Assembly (NCBI GenBank): GCA_033763595.1
Contig: JANRKH010000008.1
Location: forward strand, 1 to 21,512
Source of the DNA: JANRKH01 sp033763595
GTDB lineage: Bacteria; Pseudomonadota; Alphaproteobacteria; Rickettsiales; Rickettsiaceae
Reading direction: 5' to 3'
DNA: 21,512 bases
Below the pieces are notes generated by a model. The model saw nothing but the letters and a program-made list of their open reading frames with translations, made no database searches and was not told where the DNA came from. The translations under genes were made by a program, and so were the position numbers. Within the stretch, counting starts at the first letter, position 1. Each line of letters opens with the position of its first letter. Below are positions 1-8,100 of this stretch, piece by piece.

Positions 1-31
1 GGGCTTCTGAGTGTGAGACTTGGTACCTAAT

Positions 32-607
32 CTATTCTACAGGATCAGAATTATTAGATGAGCCTCCTAAATCACGAGAGTAAAAATCAGATGGATCTTG
101 AGCTATCTCGCCATGTTTTTCTTGATAGCTGGAGATATCCCCTGAAAAAAAACTAGATATTCTATCAAGCATAAATATTGACAATAGTGGGGCTAGTGCC
201 GTCAGTGCGCCTACAAGAACTCCGTATTTATAACCTTCCTGTACTCCAATTTTCGAGCATTGTTCTCTAATAACCTCTTCGGGTTGGTTTTCTTGTGCTA
301 ACTTCTCTCCTTCTTTTCTACACTTCTCTTCAGCGCTTGTTCCGCTATAGTGCGCCCCTCCTAAGTAACTAGTTGCAAAACCAATACCTAAGACCGATAG
401 TTGCAATGGGAAGGGTAAAGAGTAAATCAGCGTTGATCCAAATTGGTACGAAATTGCAATTCCAGAAGCTAGAACAGCTCCAAACGAGGATGCGCCAGTA
501 ACCCCTCCGCACTTGTGCGCTTCTATGCATCCAACAGCCCATCCGAGGTTTGCGCCTCTCTCAGATGATACTGTCTGTGTTGACTCTGTTATTGTGTTTT
601 TTTCCAT
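32..607 (-). CDS. Small membrane protein of unknown function, tandem copy 1
   Basis: I do not recognise this 191-residue protein. It has no signal peptide. After a polar N-terminus it has a Gly/Ala-rich hydrophobic stretch (about residues 37-61), a second one (about 64-83), a charged, probably helical linker (about 90-122, with two Cys) and a third hydrophobic stretch (about 127-147), then a polar tail rich in Ser, Asp and Asn. This suggests an inner-membrane protein or a secreted membrane-inserting protein; the role is unknown. The start is supported by GAGG four bases before the ATG. It is a tandem duplicate of the gene at 757-1329, about 90% identical by eye, with an in-frame one-codon difference (LGIGF against LVGF). 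It stops at TAG; the same frame stays open past the stop to the window edge. Confidence 0.75.
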   Translation of the reverse strand: MEKNTITESTQTVSSERGANLGWAVGCIEAHKCGGVTGASSFGAVLASGIAISYQFGSTLIYSLPFPLQLSVLGIGFATSYLGGAHYSGTSAEEKCRKEGEKLAQENQPEEVIREQCSKIGVQEGYKYGVLVGALTALAPLLSIFMLDRISSFFSGDISSYQEKHGEIAQDPSDFYSRDLGGSSNNSDPVE

Positions 608-633
608 AAAACCTCTACATTAATTATTATTTG

Positions 634-756
634 TTATTTTATTCTATTGTAAGAAATTGCAGCACGTCGTCTTATATCTACGCTTTGATATGCGGGCAGA
701 AGCCCTAAAACTTCAATCGCTTTATGGGCTTCTGAGCGTGAGACTTGGTATCTAAT
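634..756 (-). other. In-frame coding-like tail after TAG stop, J-domain-like
   Basis: Directly after the TAG of the 757-1329 gene the same frame reads 40 sense codons and then TAA. The peptide contains EAHKAIEVLGLLPAYQS and then VDIRRRAAISYNRI, which resembles helices I and II of a J domain (pattern: A..VLGL, spacer, DIRRAYR) and stops about where HPD would be expected. The first 10 codons are also present below the other copy (positions 1-31), with one silent and one Arg/His change. It could be the remnant of a longer ancestral C-terminus or the product of stop-codon readthrough. The J-domain likeness is inference from short similarity. Confidence 0.4.
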
Positions 757-1329
757 CTATTCTACCGAATCAGAATTATTAGATAAGCCTCCTAAATCAT
801 GAGGGTAAAAATCAGATGGATCTTGAGCTATCTCGCCATGTTTTTCTTGATAGCTGGAGATATCCCCTGAAAAAAAACTAGATATTCTATCAAGCATGAA
901 TATTGACAATACTGGCGCTAGTGCCGTCAGTGCGCCTACAAGAACTCCGTATTTATAACCTTCCTGTACTCCAATTTTCGAGCATTGTTCTATAATAACC
1001 TCTTCTGTTTGGTTTTCTTGTGCTAACTTCTCTCCTTCTCTTTTACACTTTTCTGAAGCACTTTTTCTGCTATAGTGCGCCCCTCCTAAGTAACTAGTTG
1101 CAAAACCAACTAAGACCGATAGTTGCAATGGGAAGGGTAAAGAGTAAATCAGCGTTGATCCAAATTGGTACGAAATTGCCATTCCAGAAGCTAGAACAGC
1201 TCCAAACGAGGATGCGCCAGTAATCCCTCCGCACTTGTGCGCTTCTAAGTGTCCAACAGCCCTTCCGAGCTTTGCGCCTCTCTCAGATGATACTGTCTGT
1301 GTTGACTCTGTTATTGTGTTTTTTTCCAT
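757..1329 (-). CDS. Small membrane protein of unknown function, tandem copy 2
   Basis: Unrecognised 190-residue paralogue of the 32-607 gene, transcribed before it on the minus strand. It has the same plan: polar N-terminus, two hydrophobic segments, a charged linker with two Cys, a third hydrophobic segment and a polar tail. Differences between the copies are scattered single bases plus one codon deletion that keeps the frame, which suggests that both copies are still under selection as proteins. The start has the same GAGG ribosome binding site and TTTT spacer. It stops at TAG (757-759), followed by 40 further sense codons before TAA at 634-636. Together with the 298-aa gene upstream it may form a co-directional cluster. 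Confidence 0.75.
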   Translation of the reverse strand: MEKNTITESTQTVSSERGAKLGRAVGHLEAHKCGGITGASSFGAVLASGMAISYQFGSTLIYSLPFPLQLSVLVGFATSYLGGAHYSRKSASEKCKREGEKLAQENQTEEVIIEQCSKIGVQEGYKYGVLVGALTALAPVLSIFMLDRISSFFSGDISSYQEKHGEIAQDPSDFYPHDLGGLSNNSDSVE

Positions 1330-1474
1330 AAAACCTCTACTTAAATTTATTATTTGTTATTTTATTCTATGTAATATACTTCTCTACATCAAGACTTCCT
1401 AAAATAAACCAATTAGATAGATCTACTGAAGAAAAGTACATACATAATTTACCCCTTTTACTTGCAAATAAATA

Positions 1475-2371
1475 TCAACCTTCATGAGCAGCGCTATGAT
1501 ATTGCCCTGCAAGGGGAACTTCATGATGATCCGGTATATCACCACCGCCAGGATCTCTGGCTCCAAAATGTTTATATGCTGCATATGTTAATATACCGCT
1601 AGTAGCTGTAGTCCCAATAATAGCAGAAGTTTCGCTAGGATGTTCAATTGCAGTTTCAGCAAATCTCTCAGACGCGTTAAGCGCATTTTGCCCAATTTTA
1701 CCGACTTTATCCATTGCGCCACTTGTAAGATCCTTGCAAGTCTGTACAGCTTTTGCAGCTAATTGTGAATCTTGCGCAACTTTAACTACTGCAGGCACGC
1801 CGTAGCCGGCAGCAGCACCTCCGATTACACCACCAACAAAACCACCAATAATACCGCTAGCGACCGCCTCACCCTGAACATAATCTTTTATTTCTTCGGC
1901 TGCGTCTTGCATCCTTCGATCGTGCTCGGCTTGACTCCCAGCTTTCCCGACACCATTTCTGTCATAAACTTCATCAGCATGTTCGTATCTGTAAAGATTA
2001 TATACTCTAGGACCCAGAAGAAAACCAATTGCACCTGACAACGCAGCGCCCGCAACCACTGCGCCTACTACAATTCCTACTCCCGGCACAGCAAGAGCAG
2101 CAACCGTAGCTATCTCGGCGACAGCAACGCCGCCAGCGGCGGTACCAGCAACTGCAGTAGTTGCAGCTGCAGAAGTAGCCCCAACAGCAGCAACGCCGCC
2201 AGCGGCGGTACCAGCAACTGCAGTAGTTGCAGCAACATAACCCGCCACTGAACCTCCTACGACTCCTCCAACCCCGGCACCTACCTTCGATGAAATTTTG
2301 TGCGCTTTAATTTTGCCCTCAGCACTTAATTGTTTTATATCATCTTGTTTTATATCATTTTGCTTTTGCAT
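1475..2371 (-). CDS. Ala/Gly-rich glycine-zipper-like membrane protein, unknown function
   Basis: Not recognised beyond its composition. The 298 residues start with a polar, Lys/Asp-rich stretch (1-30), then a long Gly/Ala/Val block (about 30-120) with GxxxG-type spacing, a charged segment (about 121-165), a second Gly-rich hydrophobic hairpin (about 168-196), a polar helix-like part and a His/Pro/Gly-rich C-terminus. Such glycine zippers occur in membrane-inserting and secreted proteins; I infer membrane association only. Residues 48-69 and 70-91 form two 22-residue repeats (ATTAVAGTAAGGVA in both). The order polar N-terminus with HK, Gly-rich hydrophobic block, charged linker, Gly-rich hydrophobic block resembles that of the two smaller proteins downstream, so distant kinship is possible. 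No strong ribosome binding site, only AACGGGG before the ATG. Confidence 0.7.
   Translation of the reverse strand: MQKQNDIKQDDIKQLSAEGKIKAHKISSKVGAGVGGVVGGSVAGYVAATTAVAGTAAGGVAAVGATSAAATTAVAGTAAGGVAVAEIATVAALAVPGVGIVVGAVVAGAALSGAIGFLLGPRVYNLYRYEHADEVYDRNGVGKAGSQAEHDRRMQDAAEEIKDYVQGEAVASGIIGGFVGGVIGGAAAGYGVPAVVKVAQDSQLAAKAVQTCKDLTSGAMDKVGKIGQNALNASERFAETAIEHPSETSAIIGTTATSGILTYAAYKHFGARDPGGGDIPDHHEVPLAGQYHSAAHEG
2122..2233. repeat. 46-bp perfect direct repeat inside the Ala/Gly-rich gene
   Basis: Positions 2122-2167 and 2188-2233 are identical over 46 bases at an offset of 66 bp (22 codons). They encode the repeated ATTAVAGTAAGGVA blocks. The perfect identity points to a recent slippage or unequal crossover event, and copy number may vary between strains. 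Confidence 0.9.
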
Positions 2372-2678
2372 AATTAACCCCGTTATAAAATTGTTTGAAC
2401 TAATATTTATTGGTAATTGCTAGCACGCAGCACTACTCAACTCATCGATTAAATACAAATTTCACACAATTTTAAATACGGAATATTTACCTAAGGTAGC
2501 ATTGTTATGTCTAATTAAGTAAAAATTACTTACGCTAAGTAAATCAAAACTCCTAATTATACACTAACAGAAGCATTTTTACAAGAGGCATTTATTTTAC
2601 TGTACAAGTGCATATCATTTGAGACTAAGAGTACAAAATCCGATTTTGAAGTACTTATTGCGTTTCTCGCCTAACATA

Positions 2679-2784
2679 TACAGTCTTTTAGGTTGGATTA
2701 GATACTAGGCGCGAGGAGAGAAGCCTATGAGTATTAGGTGAGCGACGAGTCAACAACGTAGCTAATTCAACATAAAAGACTATA
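2679..2784. repeat. Palindromic MITE-like element, core shared with other elements
   Basis: A 106-bp element between the Ala/Gly-rich gene and the 3' end of rsmA. Its ends are an imperfect inverted repeat of about 23 bp (left TACAGTCTTTTAGGTTG; the right end read on the other strand gives TATAGTCTTTTATGTTG). The interior, ATACTAGGCGCGAGGAG then AGAAGCCTATGAG, matches the reverse complement of the interior of the elements at 9256-9360 and 13532-13641, although its termini are different. No open frame or transposase is present. The remainder of the gap (2372-2678) shows nothing I can identify. Confidence 0.7.
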
Positions 2785-2795
2785 GTAGGTTTCGT

Positions 2796-3647
2796 TCATT
2801 GGTTCGAATAGTATTTACTGGGATTTGAGCTAATTATTTCCTCGGTTATTTCTAAATATTCTGATGGCGCTATATTTTCTGGCCTAAGTTCTTTAGATTG
2901 TTCGAGCTTATTACTTAAAGCTAAGTAATCTTTTAGTGATGTTTTGAGTTTTTTTCTACGCATAGAAAATGCAAGATGAGTAACATGGGATAATAACTCC
3001 AAAGCCTCTGGAGAAGGGGCACCGGCTTTAGGCTTAAGCGTAACAAAGCTGGACCAAATTTTTGGCTTTGGATAAAATGCATCTGGTGATATGTTGAACA
3101 GAATATGAGGATCTGACAAAATCTGACAAAAAATACTGAGCCTTCCATATGATTTTTTTGAAGGAGCAGATACAATTCTTTCTGCAACTTCTTTTTGTAC
3201 TAGTACATTAATCTGGCTTAGTTTGTTTGAATTTTGCAGACAGTTTGTTATCAATAAAGTTGCTATGTTGTATGGAAGATTTGCGACTATTTTTATTTTA
3301 TCTTTTGGATCTAGTTCAAAAATATCCCATAAGCTTGATATTTCTACTTTTAGTGCATCTTGATCAAGAATTGTAAGGGAGGGGTATTGGGATTGAATTT
3401 CCATTAATAAGTTTATGCATCTTGAGTCTTTTTCGATTGCGATTAATTTTTTTGGACAAAAAGATAAAATTGATCTTGTAAGACCTCCAACCCCTGGGCC
3501 TATCTCAAGTATTATGTCGTTTTCTGTAATATTTGCAGATTTTGCGATTTTATCGCAAAGAGACTTATCATATAGAAAATTTTGACCTAGGTTTTTTTTG
3601 GGAAAAATCAAGTGAGATTTTGCATGTTGGGATATCGTCGGAAGCAT
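2796..3647 (-). CDS. rsmA: 16S rRNA (adenine-N6)-dimethyltransferase RsmA/KsgA
   Basis: RsmA uses S-adenosylmethionine to dimethylate two adjacent adenines in the 3'-terminal helix of 16S rRNA (A1518/A1519 in E. coli numbering), a late step of 30S assembly in the cytoplasm. The 283 residues carry the family hallmarks: KKNLGQNFL (residues 17-25), SAM motif I with EIGPG (48-52), the acidic ribose-binding IEKD (71-74), motif IV NLPY (123-126), then QKEVAERI and YGRLSIFCQ, and FYPKPKIWSSFVTL in the C-terminal part. The length is normal. No clear ribosome binding site precedes the ATG. It lies 126 bp behind a SurA-like gene on the same strand, as in the surA-pdxA-rsmA arrangement of other proteobacteria but without pdxA; co-transcription is plausible. 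Confidence 0.96.
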   Translation of the reverse strand: MLPTISQHAKSHLIFPKKNLGQNFLYDKSLCDKIAKSANITENDIILEIGPGVGGLTRSILSFCPKKLIAIEKDSRCINLLMEIQSQYPSLTILDQDALKVEISSLWDIFELDPKDKIKIVANLPYNIATLLITNCLQNSNKLSQINVLVQKEVAERIVSAPSKKSYGRLSIFCQILSDPHILFNISPDAFYPKPKIWSSFVTLKPKAGAPSPEALELLSHVTHLAFSMRRKKLKTSLKDYLALSNKLEQSKELRPENIAPSEYLEITEEIISSNPSKYYSNQ

Positions 3648-3670
3648 AGATAATTTATAGGCTATTTGTA

Positions 3671-3772
3671 ATACTAACTCCCATTTTTAACCATACGATC
3701 ATCGCTCGCATCATATCTAACATATAGTGGGCTTCTTTGCGTGCTCATAATATTAATACTTATATTTGGCAT
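3671..3772. repeat. Degenerate copy of the ATACCAAATCCCA palindromic element
   Basis: The gap between rsmA and the SurA-like gene starts with ATACTAACTCCCATTTTTAA, close to ATACCAAATCCCATTTTTAA at the left ends of the elements at 9256 and 13532. It then follows the same order (CGCTCGCATCA, TAGTGGGCTTC, TAATATTAATA) and ends in ATTTGGCAT. It is about 102 bp and more diverged than the other two, so probably the oldest copy. It abuts the stop codon of the SurA-like gene. Confidence 0.65.
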
Positions 3773-3773
3773 A

Positions 3774-4652
3774 CTACATTCGCTTAATATAAGAGTTATT
3801 TCTAAGAGTTTCCAGATGTTTTGCAAATTTTAGACCCAAACTCTGATTAGCTAATATATTAAAAATGTGATTAAACTCACTTTGAGAAATTCCAAGAATT
3901 TTTTTTGAGCACACCTGATACATCACTAAATCATCACCAGAATTTATGATAATAGAAAAATCATTTAGTCTTAAATTTTGAATTATGAGCTTTAGCTCTA
4001 AAGGTAGTTCAGATAATTTATTTTGAATAGATTCTAGCTTTACTGACTTATCTTTATGCCTATAAGAGCAATCTCTAGCCATATGTTGTATATTTAATAA
4101 TTTTTGAGTTGAAAGGTTGTTTTGCGCTGTTACTGAATATTTTCGTAACTCTATCTCAGAATCTTTGCCAGCATATTTTTGAGCAATATCCTCTACTTCA
4201 GATTCAGATACTTCTATTTGGCTTGCAAATCTGTTAACTAACCTGGACTTTGCTATTTCGGATTTAACTTTCGCAATAAATGATCTGTAAACATCTTTGT
4301 TTCTATTAAATTTATTAAAATAAAAGTTTCTAGGAAGTTTTCTTGTTTCTTCAAGTTTTAAAATATATTCATCCACCTCTCTTTCGGAAATTGTGATTTT
4401 ATTTTTTGCAGAATCTTCCTTGATCAGCACTTCGTCGATTAGAGATTGTACCGAGATTTCCTTTAAAGCATTAATTGTTTGTGTATCAGGTGACTTTATG
4501 TCCTGTAGATCAAGCATGAATCTAACTCTATCAGCAATCTCTGATTCAGTGATAATATTACTATTGACTATAACGGCAATTTTATCGGCAAAGGCATTCT
4601 GATATATGCTAAGGCAGATTGCAATAAGAAAGGCGGCAATTTTTTTGCTCAT
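3774..4652 (-). CDS. surA: SurA-like periplasmic chaperone without recognisable parvulin domain
   Basis: Predicted periplasmic chaperone for outer-membrane proteins. From the chosen ATG it has 292 residues. Residues 1-22 are a good Sec signal peptide (MSKKIAAFLIAICLSIY, cleavage after AFA). A SurA-type N-terminal domain follows (about 24-135; DKIAVIVNSNIITESEIADR, later LIDEVLIKEDS and EVDEYI), and the C-terminus has the SurA-like helix ending in LETLRNNSYIKR. Between them is about 100 residues that align loosely with a parvulin fold (LRLNDFSIIINSGDDLVMYQVC) but lack the usual HIL and GG.LGW motifs, so isomerase activity is unlikely. An in-frame ATG at 4692-4694 would add 14 residues before the signal peptide; I reject it because it buries the signal. 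It is divergent from the large autotransporter, a plausible client. Weaker alternative: a different SurA_N-family protein. Confidence 0.78.
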   Translation of the reverse strand: MSKKIAAFLIAICLSIYQNAFADKIAVIVNSNIITESEIADRVRFMLDLQDIKSPDTQTINALKEISVQSLIDEVLIKEDSAKNKITISEREVDEYILKLEETRKLPRNFYFNKFNRNKDVYRSFIAKVKSEIAKSRLVNRFASQIEVSESEVEDIAQKYAGKDSEIELRKYSVTAQNNLSTQKLLNIQHMARDCSYRHKDKSVKLESIQNKLSELPLELKLIIQNLRLNDFSIIINSGDDLVMYQVCSKKILGISQSEFNHIFNILANQSLGLKFAKHLETLRNNSYIKRM

Positions 4653-4693
4653 ATATATATTATCATCTAATTTATAATGACGGGAATATATCA

Positions 4694-4710
4694 TCTAGTT
4701 TTTAACTAGA
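4694..4710. other. Small hairpin in the leader of the SurA-like gene
   Basis: TCTAGTTTTTAACTAGA forms a perfect 7-bp stem with a 3-base loop, about 40 bp before the preferred start and overlapping the rejected upstream ATG. A weak minus-strand -10 (TATACT, complement of 4730-4735) lies just upstream, so the hairpin would fall in the 5' leader. Function unknown. Confidence 0.4.
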
Positions 4711-5106
4711 CAATAAATAGTTTACCTTAAGTATAAATTACTATTAAGGCCCGAATTAACAGCCCCAAGCACGATTTGTTGTAAAAAACACACAAAATAA
4801 AAGCGTTATGATAATAAAATGATAAAAAATGAAATGTGCCTCAAAATAGCCTTTGCAATTCGTTGTTTGCTTGATATTCTTTCTTTGTTAAAAAAAGTCT
4901 AAATAACTAATTGGCTTTAACAAGTTATTAAGTATTTAGTAATAGTTTGATCATACTAGGGATTGCGAGTGTAAAATGTTGCAAAAAGTTAGAATGATTA
5001 TAACACCATCTCTAGCTAAACACTTGAGTGGCAAAAAGTTTGTTGCACTGACAAGCGACATATAACAGTAACAATAGTAATTTAATTAACTAAATAAGGT
5101 TTATTT
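4711..5106. promoter_or_regulatory. Divergent regulatory region between surA-like gene and autotransporter
   Basis: Nearly 400 bp without an open frame. GCAAAAAGTT occurs at 4981-4990 and again at 5031-5040, exactly 50 bp apart. A possible promoter for the autotransporter is TTTGTT (5039-5044), a 16-bp spacer and TATAAC (5061-5066), with the ribosome binding site AAGG at about 5095-5099 and ATG at 5107. TTGATC (4947-4952) with TAAAAT (4972-4977) is a poorer candidate because of its 19-bp spacer. TGGCA (5029-5033) and TTGTT (5040-5044) have the spacing of a sigma-54 site but lack the usual GC at -12. All site calls are weak. Confidence 0.35.
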
Positions 5107-8100
5107 ATGATAAAAAAACTTAAAAGAAATTTACTTGCAACAGCTTCAGCTATAACGCTTTTGTCATCAGCTAATTCAGCTTTTGCGGCCGTTTATCTTG
5201 TAACGGGCGGCGCAGGTGATTTAAATCTAGGTACAAACGTCAAGAAGAGTGATGGTAACGCAGCAGGCGGAGCGATCAGTAATACTGAGAGCAACACTAT
5301 ATATTTGAATGATAATGTAACAAATAACTTAGCTGGCTCATATGTGCAGTCACTTGACGTATATGGGTATGCTGCAGGCAGAACAATTACGGTTGGTGCA
5401 GCATCAGGAGCTTCTCCAATATCAATAATCAATAATTACGGATCTTCGACGGTTGCAGCAGTTACAGCAGCAAATGGCGCTACTCCTATTGTCTCTGGAA
5501 ACAGTGCAACCTCAGGTTCGACAATAGCATTTTCCAATACAAACGGACAGGCTGTATATTCAGGCCTTGAATTTATAAATAAGATAGATTTCTCTAATAA
5601 AGCAGCAACTCTAACAATTGGTAATTCTGGCGCAACAGCTTCAACAAGTATAGGCAAAATGACCAATGTTGATCTTCAGTCAACAGGTGGCGCTAATGGT
5701 AATTTAGTATTTGCGCAAAGTGCAGAATTAAGTACAGCAGTTGTAAAAGTTGCTGATTTAACAAAGCTTACTGTAAACGATGGAGTAACACTGACTTTAT
5801 CAGGGGCGACTGATTTTGTTGGTACTAAGAAATTTACAAGTGGCATTGAAGTTGCAGGCGCAGGTAAAATTATCGCGAAAGGAACATCGACTTTAGGTAA
5901 TGTAACATTACTAGGCGCAGGTTCTCTTACTATAGATACTGGCGCAAAGGCTGGAACAGTGACGGCTACAGCAAGCACAGGCAATACAATTACGCTAACT
6001 GGCGGTGAAGCTACTACAATTGATACAAAAGGCACAGTTGTTGCAAGTGGTATTTCAATAATTACAAACCTTACTTTAAGCGATGCATCAGCAACTGCAA
6101 CTTTGAGTGACTCAGCTAAAATCTTAACAAAGGCTACCTTTGGAGCTAAAGCAACTCTAACAGCTGGATCAGGAACATTGATCGTGGATTCTGACACAAG
6201 CTCAGCTGGAGGTACATTTAACCTCGCAGGCGCGACGCTTACAAAATTAACAACTGACAGTTCAAATAATACGACTATAAATGTTACAGCTGATTCTACA
6301 ATTACTGAGGTGGTAAATACTCTTGGCAAATTAAATATTTCAGCTGGCAAGAAGGTTTTACTTGGAGCTAAAGACATTTCTGTCGACTCAGTGACTTTAT
6401 CTGGTTCAGGTGTAAATGGCGAAATTAGATTTGGTGGCGACAAAACTCTTACAGTGACAGGTAAGACTTTTAATGCGGATATTTACACACCAATCACACA
6501 AGGTACTGTAGCGTTTGAAAATCAAGTTACTCCAGGTAAGATCTACTCAGATACAATAGCAACTGTTAAACTTGTCAGCCTAACAAAATCAACCTCTGAC
6601 GTAACTTTTGGAAACAATTTGATCAATGTATCAGAGCTGAAGTTAACTCATGCTGACTCAAAAGCTTCCGCTTCATTTGTTGGCAATGCGGCCATGAAAA
6701 TCACATCTTCAAACGGCGGATCTGGCGCTCTAACATTAGTAAACGATGCGCAGGATATAGTAGTACTATCAGTAGGAGCATCAGGTGCTCAGCTGAAAAG
6801 CCTTGTGTTAAATGGATCTAAGGGTCTCGTTACTGGGGATTTATACACAGATGCACTTTCATTTAAAAAAGATTCCATTGTTAAGGCTACGAATATTTCC
6901 AATATCAGTGCTGTTACTACAACTACTAATGGAACGGGCTCATTACACTTCGTGACAAGCTCTACACTTGCAGCCAATATTGGAACTTCATCTCAATCTA
7001 TTAAAGAGTTGAAATATCTAGGACTTGGAACAGCTACTTTAAACCTCAATAGCAAACAAACTTATGGAGCTCATATCAAAGCATTAACGCCTGATGCACT
7101 TACAGTATCTAACGTTGGCACAAACTCAGCTAGCACAGAATTTGCTCAGCTTGGAGATCCATTAGGAAGACTTGCAGCTGTAAGTTTTGGAGCTACAAGC
7201 TCATATACAACAACGCTTAATGGCAAAGTTTATGCAAAAGCTCTTACTGCAGCTAATGCATCTAACATTACATTCAAAAATTCTGTATATGGTGGAAAAT
7301 TGGCATCTAAAGTCGACTCAACATTTACTCTAGGAGACAATAGTGCAATAGTAACTTTCGCTGATGGCGCTGGTCTTGTCGATATAGATGTTGTAGCAAC
7401 AACAGCAGGAAATGGACAGCTAGTATTTTCAGGTAATAACTCACTAGGGAAAGTAGGAACTTCAACTACATCGATCGGTAAAGTTACCTTTTCAGATAGC
7501 GCAACATCTAAAACAAAAATAAATGACTCTATTTATACAACTAATGGAGTAACATTTGGTAGTGGTGAGTATGTTGTAACTTCTGATGCAACAATCGGCG
7601 GAGCTTCAACTTCTAACGCAGGAGCGGTGTTTAATATTGGTCCTCACGCTCTAACATTTAACAATAGCTTAACTACAGCAGGAGCTACAACCTTAAAATT
7701 TGATCTAGACTCTGATGGAAAGGTTGCAGGTAAATTTGTTTCTACTGGAAGCACAGCTACAGTTACAGCATCAAATTTAACAGTCGACATGAGCGGCGCC
7801 AAAGTATTTGCCAAAGACGGATCAACTAGCGAAGATGTGATTTTTGCTAAAGATATCGGTACAAATGCATCAAGCGTTACATATACATCAGGTAATGGAT
7901 TTGTGAAATGGTCTGGTATTCAAGGCTCTAGCAGCGACTACATCTCTCTTGTTGCAGCGCATGATGCAAAAGGATTCAAGTCTACTCTTGGCTCTAGCGC
8001 TACATTTAGCACTGCTGCATCTTCATTATTCGACAGCGTGTCAGCAGCGACCTCAGGCGCTGCTCTTGATTTACTTGAGTTAGTAACAACTTTATCGCCA

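Larger units (their letters stand above)
1..1372. repeat. Tandem duplication, unit about 725 bp
   Basis: Positions 1-650 and 726-1372 align almost throughout, with an offset of 725 that falls to 722 after a 3-bp deletion in the coding part. The duplicated unit includes the whole membrane-protein gene, its ribosome binding site, some 40 bp of AT-rich upstream sequence and the post-stop tail. Similarity fades near 650/1372. Copy 1 begins at the window edge, so the tandem array may continue to the left. Confidence 0.9.

Noticed and set aside
1772..2038. Plus-strand frame of 88 codons opposite the Ala/Gly-rich gene
   Set aside because: Antisense shadow without coding features.
4653..4694. Longer start for the SurA-like protein at 4694
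   Set aside because: It would place 14 polar residues before a well-formed signal peptide and begins within a hairpin.
5676..6443. Long minus-strand open frame (255 codons) opposite the autotransporter
   Set aside because: It is a shadow of the low-complexity Ser/Thr/Ala/Gly passenger; its Pro/Val/Ser-rich translation has no domain character and no ribosome binding site was evident.
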